Part shown: one piece after another, positions 34,170-47,160 of the stretch
How the letters are laid out: each line of letters starts with the position of its first letter
How positions within the stretch are numbered: the first letter of the stretch is position 1
The notes under the pieces: model-generated
The model's database searches: none
The model's input: the letters and a program-made list of their open reading frames with translations, nothing else
Told to the model about the DNA's origin: nothing
Program-made: the position numbers and the translations under genes
NCBI GenBank assembly: GCA_020055645.1
Contig: CM034549.1
Location: 248,001-312,000 of the forward strand
Direction: 5' to 3'
Length of the DNA stretch: 64,000 nucleotides
DNA from: Tomocerus qinae
Taxonomy: Eukaryota; Arthropoda; Collembola; Entomobryomorpha; Tomoceridae

Positions 34170-36720
34170 ATCACAGAGTTTGTAAAATGACAACTGACTG
34201 ACAAATTACCAAAACGTTATTGTTGTATTGACACTGGCAAACTATCTTAACAATGTCATAATTAATCGTAATTATTCAATAAATTGGCAACTGACTCACA
34301 AATCACCAAAATAAAATGAAGCTAAACTGCCTCTATTGCATTGGTATAGAACACCTATCAGCATTGAAAATGTCATACTGGAAGCACCAAATTGGTAGTT
34401 GACTAATAAATCGAAAAAAGTATGCATTTTTTATGGTACGGTGGCCAAATAAGTCGTAGCCTGAAATGGAAAATAATTTTGCTTTATAGTTCTATTAAAA
34501 GGAAAATTATTTTTTAGAAACAAAATACTGCTCTTAGAACCCTTGCCTACAAAAGCCAGTGTCACAATCTGCCAATTATTCTTTCTTAACTGATTCCATC
34601 GCCATAAGTCATTTATTAAGAAGTCAGTTATCATTTTACCTTAAGAATAGCCTGCCAACTTAAATTATAAAATAATTGCCATAATAAATTACGTGGTGTG
34701 TCTAAATATATGTAACTGCACTGGCTTCATTGTTTGGGCTCGGGCAACCCATGGCTAAGCCATCTAAAATCTAGGGTTTTAGTAGGAGATTTTTTGGTCC
34801 AACTATCTGAGCGAGAGTTAATGGTATTGGTAATGTGAGTCAATGAGATAGATATTATATAGTAGGAGGCGCAAATTAATTAATTCTCCTGTCAACTGAC
34901 AGGTTTTAATTGTATTTGGAAATGTCGCTGCTGCAGCTCTGCTACTGTCCTCGTCCCGTCCACACTATTATTCTTCCAGATTAACCTATTACCTATATCT
35001 ATCTTCCTTGAGCACGGGCTAACTACCACAATATTAACAATGTTATAAATAAAGCACAAAATTAGCAGCTGACTGACCAATCGCTAAAATAAAATTTAGC
35101 ACTACTAAAATGTATTGGGGACGGTTAACTATCTCTATACTGACAAAGTCATAATTGAAGCAGCAAATTGGCAGACGATTTACGAATCACCAAAATAAAC
35201 AAAGCTATAATGGCTCTGTTGCCTTTGGCACTGGATAACTAATAGACTGACAATGACATGTTTTAACACTAAAAAATGGTAGCTAACTAACAAATCATGA
35301 AAATAAATATATTGTTGTATTTCCCATGGCACCGGTCGCAAAATAATCTTAACCTGCTCTGTTAAGCACAGTAGTTTGATCCCCATGGCTAATCCCCCAC
35401 ATACAGTATTGCAGTACCCAAAATAACAAAAAAGTTGCTGATGAGCTTACCCAAGTTGGAGAAGCTCATGACATTGACAATTTGGGTGTTGATTCTGCAA
35501 ATTGCAGTTATTGTTATAATGACGAAAATTAGCAGCCGATTAACAAAGCATTAAAAAATGTGTAGCGACACAGGCTCCATTGCATTGGGCAAGGGATAAC
35601 TATAACTATATTAATAATGGCGTATTTAAATCTTGTCTAGTACTAAACCTAAAGTACTAATTTATTCAGAAATTCTATAATTTATTCAGAAATTCTATAA
35701 TTTATTCGGAAATGCTGTAATGTAATTGAAAATTCTTTATGCAGTGACTTGCAATATTGATGATGTATAACCGAAAAATCTACAATAACTAAACCTTTCA
35801 ATATGCCTACTGTCTATTTTGTGTGTCAACATAATAGTAGTTGTATCAACAGTTGCTCCATACAACAAGTAATTAAAATGATCTATTCTATTGTGTTGTT
35901 GTCATAGTTTGAAAGTTAATCCAATAACATGATTATAACGTTTATTATTCATAGAGTGGAGTAGTATCATATGATATGATAAGTGTAGCTTAGGATGGTG
36001 GTAGTAATATGATATGCTAAAAGGTATATATTATATACTGATATCAAACGACTGTAATGCAGAAGTCAAATGTTGCAATAAATATTCCCCTTGTGAATGT
36101 ATATGAAAATCATATAAAATTTTGAAATGAAATAATCTGTTGTGATTTATTATTTGTTATAATAACCATGGATAATTTGCTCCTTGAGAAGGAGCAAAAC
36201 CGACGCTATTTTTTAAAGCCAAACTGTCTAGACCTATTTGCCTAAGGCAAATAATAGGTTTAGTACTAGACAAATTTAAATCACCAAATTGGCAGCTGAC
36301 TAACAAATCATGAAATAAATATAATGTTTCATTTGCCATGGCACGGTGGCCAAATAACTCGTAACATGAAATAAAAAAATATTTTTAATTGTTATTGCCA
36401 TTTTTAAGATACGCATTTGGGAACTAAATACTGCTGTTAGAGCCCGCGCCTATAAGAGCCAGTGCCACACTCTGTAAATTATTGTGTCTTAACAGTTTCC
36501 ATTGTCGTAAGTCATTTATAAAGAAGTCAGTTATGATTATACTATAAGAATAGCATGCGGACATTATATAAATTACCATTACCAATTTAATAGTACCAAA
36601 TCGATTATGGGGTTTATTAGTAGGATTGGTAAAATAACAGCTGCCTCACAAATTACCAAACTGCACAGGTATTATTGTATTGCCCACTGGCTAACTATCG
36701 TAATACCGACAATGTCATAA
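34170..36720. repeat. Decayed tandem array of roughly 110-bp units
   Basis: Phrases such as CAATGTCATAATT, AATTGGCAGCTGACTAACAA and GGCTAACTATC recur at intervals of about 110-120 bp or multiples, with heavy divergence. The array is interrupted at 35640-36180 by a foldback 8 fragment. 35375-35520 matches the centre of foldback 9 (45693-46345). No gene is visible. Confidence 0.55.
35640..36180. mobile_element. Solitary arm of a foldback 8 relative
   Basis: It is colinear with the right arm of foldback 8 and has the AATTTATTC-type 20-bp units, TTTATGCAGTGACTT, TCTATTTTGTGTGTCA, ATTATTCATAGAG and CAATAAATATTCCCC. It lacks both insertions, so it is a third view of the unoccupied sites. No opposing arm is present. 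Confidence 0.75.
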
Positions 36721-37004
36721 TGATCGTAATTAAAGTGTTACTTTTAAAATGTGAGCCAAAAGTATCATATGATTTTCTTGATATGATTTGCTTAGGTAGT
36801 AGACAGAGCCAAAGATGGGAAATTTTAGTGAAATGTGTGGTTTGTTTACTACGGCTAAGCTTGCATGTATGGCGTAGAGCGAGGCCCATCTATAAATGCA
36901 CACACATCATACATACATACATCAGCGAAGACTTTTTATAATAATTGAATTCATGTCAGTAAGTACTTGCCCGCCCGTAATAATATACGGATTGATGTTC
37001 AGTT

Positions 37005-37345
37005 TGGAGTATAATAAAACACTAGCATTAAATCACCCTCGTCTGATACTCGGTTCTCTGTCACTATGTTTACGAATATGTCTTCAACGTAAAATAAGTT
37101 TCAGATTTAATTTAAAACTCTTAGTTTGCATTATCTTACCATAAGTGCACAGGCTATTTAACATTGAGAGCATTGTTACATGAAATATTACCCCTTAGGG
37201 TAGTAATTAGAAATCATATAGAATGTCATCATGGATATCTGCAATTTCATTGGCTAATCGAAAAAAATTTCCACCAGTCAGAATCGTTTTTCAGTGTGGT
37301 CGGAATTTGAAAAAGTATACGAAAGCTCTGAGGTAACTACCCCTT
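37005..37345. repeat. Right arm of the 4.3 kb inverted-repeat pair
   Basis: It is the inverse of 32995-33345. A short frame reads SLSLCLRIC in both copies, which reflects repeat homology and not a gene. Confidence 0.75.
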
Positions 37346-37589
37346 GGAATGCTATATTATAAAGATTCATAATCCGAAGCGAAGACAATTTAAAAATTTT
37401 ACTCCAGCCCAAGGTACATGGACTCAGATAAATACACACACAGACAGAACTCTCCCATAAAGGAATCTACAAATATACCGATTCCTTAGTAATATGTTGA
37501 AAACACAGAATGAATATCATTATATACAAATTATAGGAGATCATTCGTTTATCGAGTAAAACCAATTGGTTATATTGGTTATTGTTATA

Positions 37590-38278
37590 GCTAACAAAAC
37601 TGATAATAAAGTAATTGAAAACGTAATAAGGAGAACTGGAAGAATGGTGTATGGTAAAAGAAATTTTGAAAATATCAAGGAGGAAATTACTAACAAAATG
37701 GGATGGTTGTTTCCAAATAGATTACATAAAAAATGTGTTCTTAAACTATGTCATGCAATTGTTTATGATAACTGTCCGGATTATTTCTATGATTATGTGC
37801 AAAAGAAAGACAATGTAACGCAATATGCTTTAAGAAATAAAAACTCTATTTTCTCCAGTTCTATTCCAAAGAATAGGTATGGATTCCGATCCTTCCAGGA
37901 GTCAGTATCCAAATTGTGGAATGAATTACCAGAATTCATGCAAGCAATTGAAAATGCTGACTCTTTCAAGAGGGAGCTGAAGACATATCTACTTAGAGAA
38001 CAGGTGTGTGAGGTAGTACTATGTAATGAAGAAAGAAAAGCAAATACATGTAATTTATCATGCATTGAATCTGCTGTCCACATACACTAAGGAATAATGA
38101 TTATAACTATTAATTAATAAGTAATCTGTAACGATGTTAAAAATTAAATATGTAATGCACTGCATTGTAATACGTTGTAAAATTGTATATCAACATAAAA
38201 GCTCAATTGGATTGTAATTATCGTTTGTTTTATAACCTGGAGATGTTGACGAATAAATATTATTATTATTATTATATA
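37590..38278 (+). pseudogene. 5'-truncated LINE: C-terminal end of ORF2 and 3' tail
   Basis: The frame to 38090 encodes the region after the reverse transcriptase of CR1/Jockey-type LINEs: RRTGRMVYGKRNF, then GFRSFQESVSKLWNELP and SFKRELKTYLL, a typical C-terminus. No RT domain lies upstream, so the copy is 5'-truncated. About 185 bp of 3' UTR ends in an (ATT)n tail at about 38262-38276. The RRxGR...WLFP stretch resembles the end of the LINE at 62453-64000, suggesting the same clade. Confidence 0.8.
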
Positions 38279-38786
38279 AGTGAGAAGTGTGTGTACTATA
38301 GTTTTGTAGAGCATGGTCAATCAGAGTGGGATATGTCTTATAACATATTTTCATGATGCATGAGCAACGGGACTAATTGCTAGAGCAAGCACAAACTTTC
38401 AATACAAGTCTTTTATTACAATAATCTTGTTCTGTCTGACCTGCTCTTACGTCACAGAAGAATACTTAATCTAATGCACACACAAAGAGTATTTCATTCA
38501 TTCATTATCAAAATTATCATTATTAGCTTCACTCAGGGCTGGTTGTGCAAACTTGAAAACCGCAAAGATTGTGAATTTGCAAACGAATGCGGTGGGGGTA
38601 GCCTTTTTGAACGCAATAGAAGCATCCCATTGGTCCAAACGTTTGCTTTCTGATCGCGAAAATGCGAGCCAAAAAGACATGTTTATTTTTGCGGGATCTT
38701 CTCAATCGGTCTACATTTGTGCTTGTAACCACAGCAACGGTTTTGGGTATATGTAGCTTGCATTGAAAAGTATAGAGTATGCTTTA

Positions 38787-39003
38787 GGGCAGTATGCATA
38801 ATGACAGGTTAGATAGAGTAACGTAACCCTGTACCCCGAGTCTAAAATGTGACCCCGGTGGACGACCATGGTCAGTAGCCAATAGTTACTTTGCTATTGC
38901 AATACAAAAAAGTTAACCCTAGGTTGTACTAAGGTCAAGTTTTAGACTATTTTGTGACTCCGGGTTAGGAGTAACCTCTGACTCGCCATTATGCATACTG
39001 CCA
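38787..39003. mobile_element. Probable PIF/Harbinger-type MITE
   Basis: The ends GGGCAGTATGCATAATG and CATTATGCATACTGCCA form an inverted repeat flanked by TTA on both sides (38784-38786, 39004-39006). A TTA duplication and a GG-starting end fit Harbinger; the small size (217 bp) fits a MITE. Confidence 0.6.
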
Positions 39004-39411
39004 TTAGAGTTGCAAATTCAACTCCATTGAACTCTAGAGCTCGTTTGCAAAGTGATTTCACGCATGCGGGTAGATTTGCGACTTAGCGATTTTGCACGTT
39101 TGCGCAGGCTCTGAGTGGAGCTATAAAGTTATTATTAACATTTTCTTATACTATTGGGACTTATTTGCATGTCGACGTGTAGCTCGATGACTTATCTATA
39201 TTATATTGTTTGCCTTTTCCTTCCACTCGCTCCGCTCACTCAGTCGGAGCCAAAAAGCTGAGCCTCTAAGCCAATTAAATTTAAAACTGGCTGATGTACT
39301 AGGTGGCCTTAAAATTTAGGACCCGACATACTATTGTTGCACTACCAATGACCCAATCTTCTTTAGTCCGATGTGAATATATCCTTTACCTGACTTTTGT
39401 CGACGCCCCTA

Positions 39412-39675
39412 ATTCGAGTACCTTGGAATAAATTCGAGTACCATGGAATAAATTCGAGTACCTTGGAATAAATACGAGTACCTTGGAATAAATTCGAGTA
39501 CCTTGGAATAAATTCGAGTACCTTGGAATAAATTCGAGTACCTTGGAATAAATTCGAGTACCTTGGAATAAATTCGAGCACCTTGGAATAAATTCGAGTA
39601 CCTTGGAATAAATTCGAATACCTTGGAATAAGTTCGAGTACCTTGGAATAATTTGAGTACCTTGGAATAAATGGT
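39412..39675. repeat. 20-bp minisatellite, about 13 copies
   Basis: The unit AATTCGAGTACCTTGGAATA is repeated with few changes. It stays open in several - strand frames because the unit has no stop there; it is not a gene. The nearby 39676-40330 shows only unique or diverged repeat DNA. Confidence 0.95.
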
Positions 39676-40333
39676 ACAACGTTGCGGGTGTTGCTGTTGT
39701 TACCGGCCTACATTGTTACCAATTCATTTTTTACCGCTTACTACTGGAAAAAGCCGGAAACACAGACAAAGCCAACACCGTAAACGTCTACATCCCATGG
39801 AACCATAAATTGAAATATTAGCGTGAAAAGTGAAAATTACGAGGGATGTGATCAATAAAGTCAGAATCAAAACCTAGTGTATTTCACGAAATAAAATTGA
39901 TGTTAGTACTTAGTACCAGTGTACAGTAATCAGCCGGCTGGTCGGCTAAAATGGCTGGCTAAAATGGCCAAAAATAGTTAAATTGGGCTATTTGAACTAA
40001 AAAATCATCCTTGACTTGGCGGGAAATTTAAAAATTTATGATTTGGCTAAATGGAACACTGCTTAGTACCAGGCATGTATCCAGAGGGGGATAGGGGGGC
40101 TTGCACACCTTTAATTCCGTAGAAAACGGGAATTTGTTTGTCAAAAATGGGTAAAAAACCTAACATTTCACTCATTGAGCAAAAATGTTACAATTTTAAT
40201 AATATTTGTTTGTTTGTGTGCCCCCTTGGGCAAATTCCTGGAGACGGACTTGGTTAATACTACCGCTGTTATTACTAATTCTACTGCCTTTCGTGCTATT
40301 TTGGTGCTGCCCCAAAGACTATTTTACCATTCC

Positions 40334-41698
40334 TAGGCTGACCATCCGTCCCGTTTTTAACGGGATCGTCCCGTTTTTGGTGACCTGTCCCGGCGTCCCG
40401 AAAGTGTCCCGTTTTCTGAAACGCGTCCCGTTTTTTTAGAAAAAATTGAGTAATATCTAATTTAATGACTACTACGAACAGGGTTACCAGGTATACTTAA
40501 ATGGCAAGTATAATACTTAAATTGGGCACTATACTTAGATCTATAATTAAATATACTTAAATCAGCTAAAATCGAAAACAGTGAGGTAACTTAATGTCCT
40601 TTAATATTAGAACACACTTTGTTATCGTTCAGGTACGTTTACTAATTGAAATTTTCTCGCGCTTCGCGCGAATTTAAGTATTTTTGTCTTTCAACCCAGT
40701 CTAATGGTCAAAATTGTCTTCAAATTTAAAGGAAATTTATTAATACCTTATCAGTGGGGTATAAATAACATTCTCTCTTCCTCAACTATGTCACTAAACC
40801 GTTAAAGCTAAATTACTCAAAATTCGTTAAGTCTTTATTGATCAGGTTTGAAGTTGAATTTCAAAAATTTCTCGCGCTTCGCGCGAATTGGGATTTTCTC
40901 TTGACTTCCTCCTGCATATATGAAGTAATATGCAAGAATATTTATTTCAAGATACGTAATTTACTTATTTTTGCTTCTTTTTCAACAAACAACCGTAAAT
41001 TTGTTAGCTGCGCTCATATGATTGCGTAAAGTACGGCTGTATGACATTTATTTGTAAGCATTTACCAAGACGCGCCCTAAGGGCGCGGGTTGGTTAAATG
41101 GCTATTGTTGGCCTGGATACTTAAATTCGTTGAAGAAAATCTGGTAACCCGACTACGAACGAAAAAGGAAAATTTTGACTGAAAATAACAAAATTTTTCG
41201 CGCTTCGGGCGATTAATGGTAAAACTTAATGACAATCTACAACATATATTGGCCTTTTTCAACAAAAGGACCTAACATTTCATGGTTCGCACAATTGTTT
41301 GAAAACTTTAAGCCGTTTTAGGGAAAATAAACGCTCATCGTACGATTATGAGGAAATTGTAGACCATTTTTTGCAAACAAAACTTAAAATTAACCAGCTT
41401 CGCTCTATTATAAGATTTTTTGTCTATTTTCAGCAATAAGAGGTTAAAATTAACTCGCTTCGCTCGATTATAATTGTCTTTTATGGTTATTTTAGGCAAA
41501 AATAGCTTAAAATTATCGCACTTCGCGCGATTAAATGCCATTTTTTTAAATGTTGGGCGAAAGTATCTTAAAATTAACGCGCTTCGGGAAAATATTCTTA
41601 AAATACAGTTTAAATGGCATTACCACCGTCAAAATCAACTTCTAAATACAATACTGCATGGTGTCCCGTTTTCCCTTCATCAAATTATGGTCAGCCTA
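40334..41698. mobile_element. hAT-type element with 8-bp TSD, interrupted by a second hAT
   Basis: The ends are TAGGCTGACCAT and ATGGTCAGCCTA, flanked by ACCATTCC at 40326-40333 and 41699-41706. Both sides carry CGTCCCGTTTT motifs. The right part (about 41340-41600) is a decayed ~65-bp tandem repeat with CGCTTCGCGCG-like cores. Without the nested copy it is about 685 bp and non-coding. Confidence 0.88.
40479..41151. mobile_element. Nested hAT-type element with 8-bp TSD
   Basis: This 673-bp element starts CAGGGTTACCAG and ends CTGGTAACCCG (one base shorter than a perfect inverse). It is flanked by ACTACGAA at 40471-40478 and 41152-41159. ATACTTAAAT motifs are near both ends. It contains two CTCGCGCTTCGCGCGAA hairpins. 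No transposase. It lies inside the hAT at 40334-41698. Confidence 0.88.
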
Positions 41699-41889
41699 AC
41701 CATTCCTTTCCTTGGACTAAAGACGACATTACATCTATCTTTTCACCGACAAAATGACTTTTTCTGCAGCCCCAAGTACACCATGCCGATTAAATTGATG
41801 GGACGCTACTCAATAACCACAAAAGCATAATTTTATCCATAACCCAACTTTAGTATTTTCAGAAATTAAAATCTTGATGACACAGTACC

Positions 41890-43445
41890 GTATTTGGAAA
41901 TAAATGAAATCAATGAAATTTTTGAAATAAATGAAATCAATGAAATATTTTGAAATAAATGAAAGAAATGAAAGAAATGAAATTTTTGAAAGAAATGAAA
42001 TTTTTGAAAGAAATGAAATTTTTGAAAGAAATGAAATTTTTGAAAGAAATGAAATTTTTGAAAGAAATGAAATTTTTGAAAGAAATGAAATTTTTGAAAG
42101 AAATGAAATTTTTGAAAGAAATGAAATTTTTGAAAGAAATGAAATTTTTGAAAGAAATGAAATAAATGAAATTTTTGAAATAAATGAAATTTTTGAAATA
42201 AATGAAATTTTTGAAATAAATGAAATTTTTGAAATAAATGAAATCAATGAAATTTTTGAAATAAATGAAATCTATGAAATTTTTGAAATAAATGAAATCT
42301 ATGAAATTTTTGAAATAAATGAAATCAATGAAATTGTTGAAATAAATGAAATCAATGAAATATTTTGAAATAAATGAAATTTTTTGAAATAAATGAAATT
42401 TTTGAAAGAAATGAAATTTTTGAAAGAAATGAAATTTTTGAAAGAAATGAAATTTTTGAAAGAAATGAAATTTTTGAAAGAAATGAAATTTTTGAAAGAA
42501 ATGAAATTTTTGAAAGAAATGAAATTTTTGAAAGAAATGAAATAAATGAAATTTTTGAAATAAATGAAATTTTTGAAATAAATGAAATTTTTGAAATAAA
42601 TGAAATCAATGAAATTTTTGAAATAAATGAAATCTATGAAATTTTTGAAATAAATGAAATCAATGAAATTGTTGAAATAAATGAAATCAATGAAATATTT
42701 TGAAATAAATGAAATTTTTTGAAATAAATGAAATTTTTGAAAGAAATGAAATTTTTGAAAGAAATGAAATTTTTGAAAGAAATGAAATTTTTGAAAGAAA
42801 TGAAATTTTTGAAAGAAATAAAATTTTTGAAAGAAATGAAATTTTTGAAAGAAATGAAATTTTTGAAAGAAATGAAATTTTTGAAAGAAATGAAATTTTT
42901 GAAAGAAATGAAATTTTTGAAAGAAATGAAATTTTTGAAAGAAATGAAATTTTTGAAAGAAATGAAATTTTTGAAAGAAATGAAATTTTTGAAAGAAATG
43001 AAATTTTTGAAAGAAATGAAATTTTTGAAAGAAATGAAATTTTTGAAAGAAATGAAATTTTTGAAAGCAATGAAATTTTTGAAAGAAATGAAATTTTTGA
43101 AAGAAATGAAATTTTTGAAAGAAATGAAATTTTTGAAAGAAATGAAATTTTTGAAAGAAATGAAATTTTTGAAAGAAATGAAATTTTTGAAAGAAATGAA
43201 ATTTTTGAAAGAAATGAAATTTTTGAAATAAATGAAATTTTTGAAAGAAATGAAATTTTTGAAAGAAATGAAATTTTTGAAATAAATGAAATCAATGAAA
43301 TTTTTGAAATAAATGAAATCTATGAAATTTTTAAAATAAATGAAATCAATGAAATTGTTGAAATAAATGAAATCAATGAAATTTTTGAAATAAATGAAAT
43401 CAATGAAATTTTTGAAATTAATGAAATCAATAAAATTTTTGAAGT
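41890..43445. repeat. 1.5 kb 18-bp minisatellite with higher-order structure
   Basis: The basic unit is GAAATTTTTGAAAGAAAT. Variant units with AATAAATGAAATCAAT or ATCTATGAAAT mark block ends near 41940, 42350, 42690 and 43400, giving at least three higher-order blocks. Because 18 is a multiple of three and the unit has no stop in several frames, long frames appear on both strands (a 6-residue NEIFER repeat on +, SFLSKI on -). Opposite-strand openness and lack of start or splice context argue against coding. Confidence 0.95.
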
Positions 43446-43968
43446 GGTAGTTATAACAGTAGTGGCTAAAATGCCCTAAACTAAAATAGCAAAAAGGTGT
43501 GTTGGCCAGTGGTTAAAATAGCCTAAATAGTAAAAATGTCTGTTCATCCCTTCCAATGTGACCGCTACAAGTGTGTGCGCATTATAATGTCATACAAATC
43601 TTCCGTAGCAGAAACATCTGTATTGTCAATGCTATATAACAGAAGTCCACCAGTAACATGATCTTTGAATTCAATAACTTTAAAATTCTTGAGATTGAAA
43701 TCGGTTGAATCTTTCTTTTCTGTACCCGGTCTCAATAAAAACTTCCTTATTTACTCAATATTCATCTGACTAAAAGATTTGGATTTTCAAATGTTACACT
43801 ATCTATTTTTTTCCAATCATTTTCATGTTCTACATGTGCACATTAGTATTACCTACCAAGATGCACATATTATACACTGATATTTTACATGAATACATAG
43901 AGATTATGTGTATTATACTTAAGTTTTGGTTGTTTACTTTTATTTCCATCCAAATCAGGCAATAAGTC

Positions 43969-44095
43969 CAGGAATGCCGAGCAAAATTCAGGCATTAGTC
44001 TTAATGCCTAGGCTTTAAGCTTAAAGACTAGTCTTTAGGCCTAATGCCGGGCATTTTTAGGCATTAAGCCTAATGCCTGAATTCACTTATTGCCG
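43969..44095. mobile_element. Small palindromic MITE-like repeat
   Basis: It runs from GCAATAAGT to ACTTATTGC, with inner inverted GGCATTA/TAATGCC blocks (TTAATGCCTAGGC, GGCATTAAGCC). It is about 125 bp and non-coding. Confidence 0.6.
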
Positions 44096-44099
44096 CTAA

Positions 44100-45690
44100 C
44101 ATATAATAGTCTATAGTCTGGTTCCGATAATTTGTATCTACTGCAGTAAACGGTACAATAAAAATAAATAATACAAGAAAGAGAATGCATTGTTTTATGT
44201 TTGAGCTAACGTTAGTGCCAAACATGTTTGTTGGTATTTTCTTGTCGCAAAATAGGGTGCATTGAGTATTTAGCTATTCGGATGAGTGTAATGAATTGTA
44301 TTGTACCAATAAATAAATATCCTCCCTTGGTGTGCTTTATATAGAAATCATATAGAAATTTTGTCATAGAAGTCTGTAATCCCATTGGCTAAAAGCAAAA
44401 TCCATACACCAAAAGACCCATTGACGGCGGTTTATGGATGATTTGTCATTTGTCGTGAACGCAATAGTTTACTTTTTAATTTGGGAAATAAAATATAAAT
44501 AAAAGATTCTCATGCAAAATTTCGTTTTCGCAGTTCGCTTACATGAAATTTTCATTTTTCTCTATACTGTTTAGTGGCAATATAAAGCAATAATGATTAT
44601 AATAATCAATAGCTATATATATTTAACGAATTTGCATGAAACATGCGTGAAACATTGTTGATTCTCGTTTTTTCGAAGTCAATCTGTATCATATAAAAAA
44701 AAAATTCACGATCATTGTGAAAAACAGCGATTTTTGAATATGATAAATGCCTCTTAGATCACGTATTAATAGGCTACTACAGACAATATACACGCATCGT
44801 TATGTAATAAAAATAAATACATGAAATTATCGTTGTTCTTACGCGGTAAAGAAATAGTTTGTACTTGTTACGCTTAGTAATTCTATCAATCATTACAGTA
44901 AATTGTCTTGTTGACTGTAGTACATTATTGCTAATTTTATAGATAATCACGTTTATGTTTTGAATTAAATTCAGGAAGACACACATCTCCTATATGTACA
45001 GTACAGGAATAAGTGAGAGCCAAGAAAACCCCTTTTCGTGCCACGCCTTCCACCTGTATCTATTAAAACATTATTATGATTTCGATAATTATGTAGTATC
45101 ACCTTCTAATGTTGTACTTCCCTTCTGCAGTACATGAAAATGTAAGTTTGACAATTAGGTTAACGATATAAAGTGATGTATATATAGGTCACTGTGCTAG
45201 GAAAAGCCCTGCTAAAGTGGAGGAAAATAATTCTACATGTCCTTAAAACGCTTTTAGTCCGTACATAAATAAATAAATGTTTCACAAAAATCTATCATTT
45301 CTAAATGGTTGAGTAGTGCTTTCCAAAAACAGAAATCGAAAAGAGTATTACCAGCCAGTGTAGGAGAGGGAGGTGTCCTTCCGTAATTAAATTACCAGAA
45401 ATTTATTTAATACAATTCACATAATTCACATAAATTCACATTTAATTCATAATTCACATTTAATTCACCTAAATACAGATTCATTTAATTAAATGATATT
45501 ATTTGCAGAAAAATATTTCATTCTCAGAAAATTAACTATACTTATATTTACTATACTTTTATATCTTTATACTGGAAACTCGCCAATATTCTATAATGTT
45601 ATGTTATGTTATGTTATGTTATGTTAATATGTTAATAGGTATGATAATATAGTAATCGCTGTTAGAAGGTATGGAAATACTGATAGTTGC
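44100..45690. other. AT-rich stretch without a recognisable gene
   Basis: Only an (ATGTT)n run at about 45596-45627 and short AT-rich palindromes are visible. No domain-bearing frame. Confidence 0.5.
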
Positions 45691-45692
45691 AG

Positions 45693-46345
45693 TAGTCCGT
45701 GAAACCGCTATTTGGGAGTTGCACCTGGATACGCATTCAGATTGGTCGAAATTTTTTAAATCCAGCGATCTGATTGGTTATTGCAGTAATGAATATTCCA
45801 CAGTATTTTGATCCCCATGGCTACTCCCCCACATACAGTAATGCCCTAGCCAAAATAACAAAAATTTTGCACCCAAGTTCCGATTTTTGAATGGGGTCTT
45901 GTGTGGCTGCTCAACACGTGGAGTCAATAGTAACAGCAGTTTGCAGAATCCACACCCAAATTGCCAATGCCATGAGCTCCTCCAACTTGGGTGCAAAATT
46001 TTTGTTATTTTGGGTAGGGCATTACTGTATGTGGGGGAGTAGCCATGGGGATCAAAATACTGTGGAATATTCTATAGATTTTCCAGATGGGGGAATTTTA
46101 ACAACATTTTGCAATTACTAAAAAATACAATACAATCCATAAATATTATACACAATGTAAACAAAGTTTAAACGTTGCAATATACAACAACGAAGTCGAA
46201 TCATTATGAATCATTTATCCATAGTAATATAAACACTCGTTTTGCAAAACACCAGCTATGGATTCAAAAAATTTCGACCAATCAGAATGCGTATCCAGGT
46301 GCAACTCCCAAATAGCGGTTTCACGAACTACTGAAACTATTAGTA
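45693..46345. mobile_element. Foldback element 9
   Basis: The outer ends are inverted (TAGTCCGTGAAACCGCTATT at left; GCGGTTTCACGAACTA at right). The inner arms share CCCCATGGCTACTCCCCCAC and its complement. The right arm has about 170 extra bases (about 46080-46250) without a partner on the left, a deletion or insertion. The loop at about 45885-45975 encodes nothing. Related fragments lie at 13630-13730 and 35375-35520. Confidence 0.75.
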
Positions 46346-46484
46346 ATTAAAAATCATTAATTTCAATGATTTCAAATATTTATTTTTAATGAGTCCATAT
46401 GGAATTTACTAAAAAATCGCACAATTTTCCATGATCAGTAATCAGCTTAGTAGCCAAACAGGCTTATTAAAATTGACTGGTCTG

Positions 46485-46690
46485 TCAGATCAAGGACGTA
46501 TTGAGGAATGGGCTTTACAGGCTGAAGCCCGGCCCCCGAAATCCAAGAAAAAGGGATTTTTTCTCATAATAGCAAAAAAATTCGCGCTTCGCGCTATTAT
46601 TTACTACTTTTAGGGCATTTTGACTCATTTCCGTCAAAAAATACCAAAACTTTTCGCACTATGCGCGAATATATATAATTAAAATATCTA
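46485..46690 (+). repeat. Dispersed repeat R-C copy 1 with CGCGCTTCGCGC core
   Basis: It begins AAGGACGTATTGAGG, contains a GGCCCCCGAAATCC stretch, then TTCGCGCTTCGCGC. The same order is found inverted at 49340-49545 and 52305-52530. Non-coding and probably a non-autonomous DNA element. Confidence 0.65.
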
Positions 46691-47120
46691 TCGGAAATCT
46701 ATGGTTATGTGGTTTGTACTTTGTACACTGGTCAACCTAATGTTAGATACGGTTCTAAATTGTCAACATACAGCTTCTCTGAGTGTTAGCATCATAGGGT
46801 TCCCGAAGTCTAATTGAAAATACGAGCGGACAAACAGACATACATACCCCTGCAAAAGTACAGTATAAATATCTTATGAGATGAGGGTGTTGGGTGGTTT
46901 GTTATGGCCTAGTGGAGGTATTTAAAGTTAAGAATGTACTAATTAAATGATAAGGTTGTGGTTGGGTAGGTTGTTGCTAATATGGCAATAAAAATATATA
47001 ATATTTAAATAGGAAGGTATTATATACATCATATAGAGAGTTATAATCAGTTTTATAATAACAACAAGAGATTGAGAAGATTATGGCTTTATAGATTTTC
47101 TACTCTGTCCGCGCTCTACG

Positions 47121-47160
47121 CTTTATAAATAGTAGTAAAATAAGTATTAGAGTAGAACGG
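47121..47160 (+). promoter_or_regulatory. Possible core promoter of the hemocyanin-family gene
   Basis: CTTTATAAATAGTAG at about 47121 is the best TATA-like motif upstream of the start codon. It lies about 440 bp from the ATG, and a pyrimidine-rich CTAACAATTCTTGCAG at about 47327-47342 could be an acceptor of a 5'-UTR intron. This is inference only. Confidence 0.25.

Noticed and set aside
39363..39679. Repeat peptide frames on the - strand
   Set aside because: A 20-bp minisatellite without stops; two overlapping frames are equally open.
42709..43479. 256-codon frame of NEIFER repeats as a possible coiled-coil protein
   Set aside because: It arises from an 18-bp minisatellite that is also open on the opposite strand and in a second + frame. 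There is no unique flanking coding sequence.
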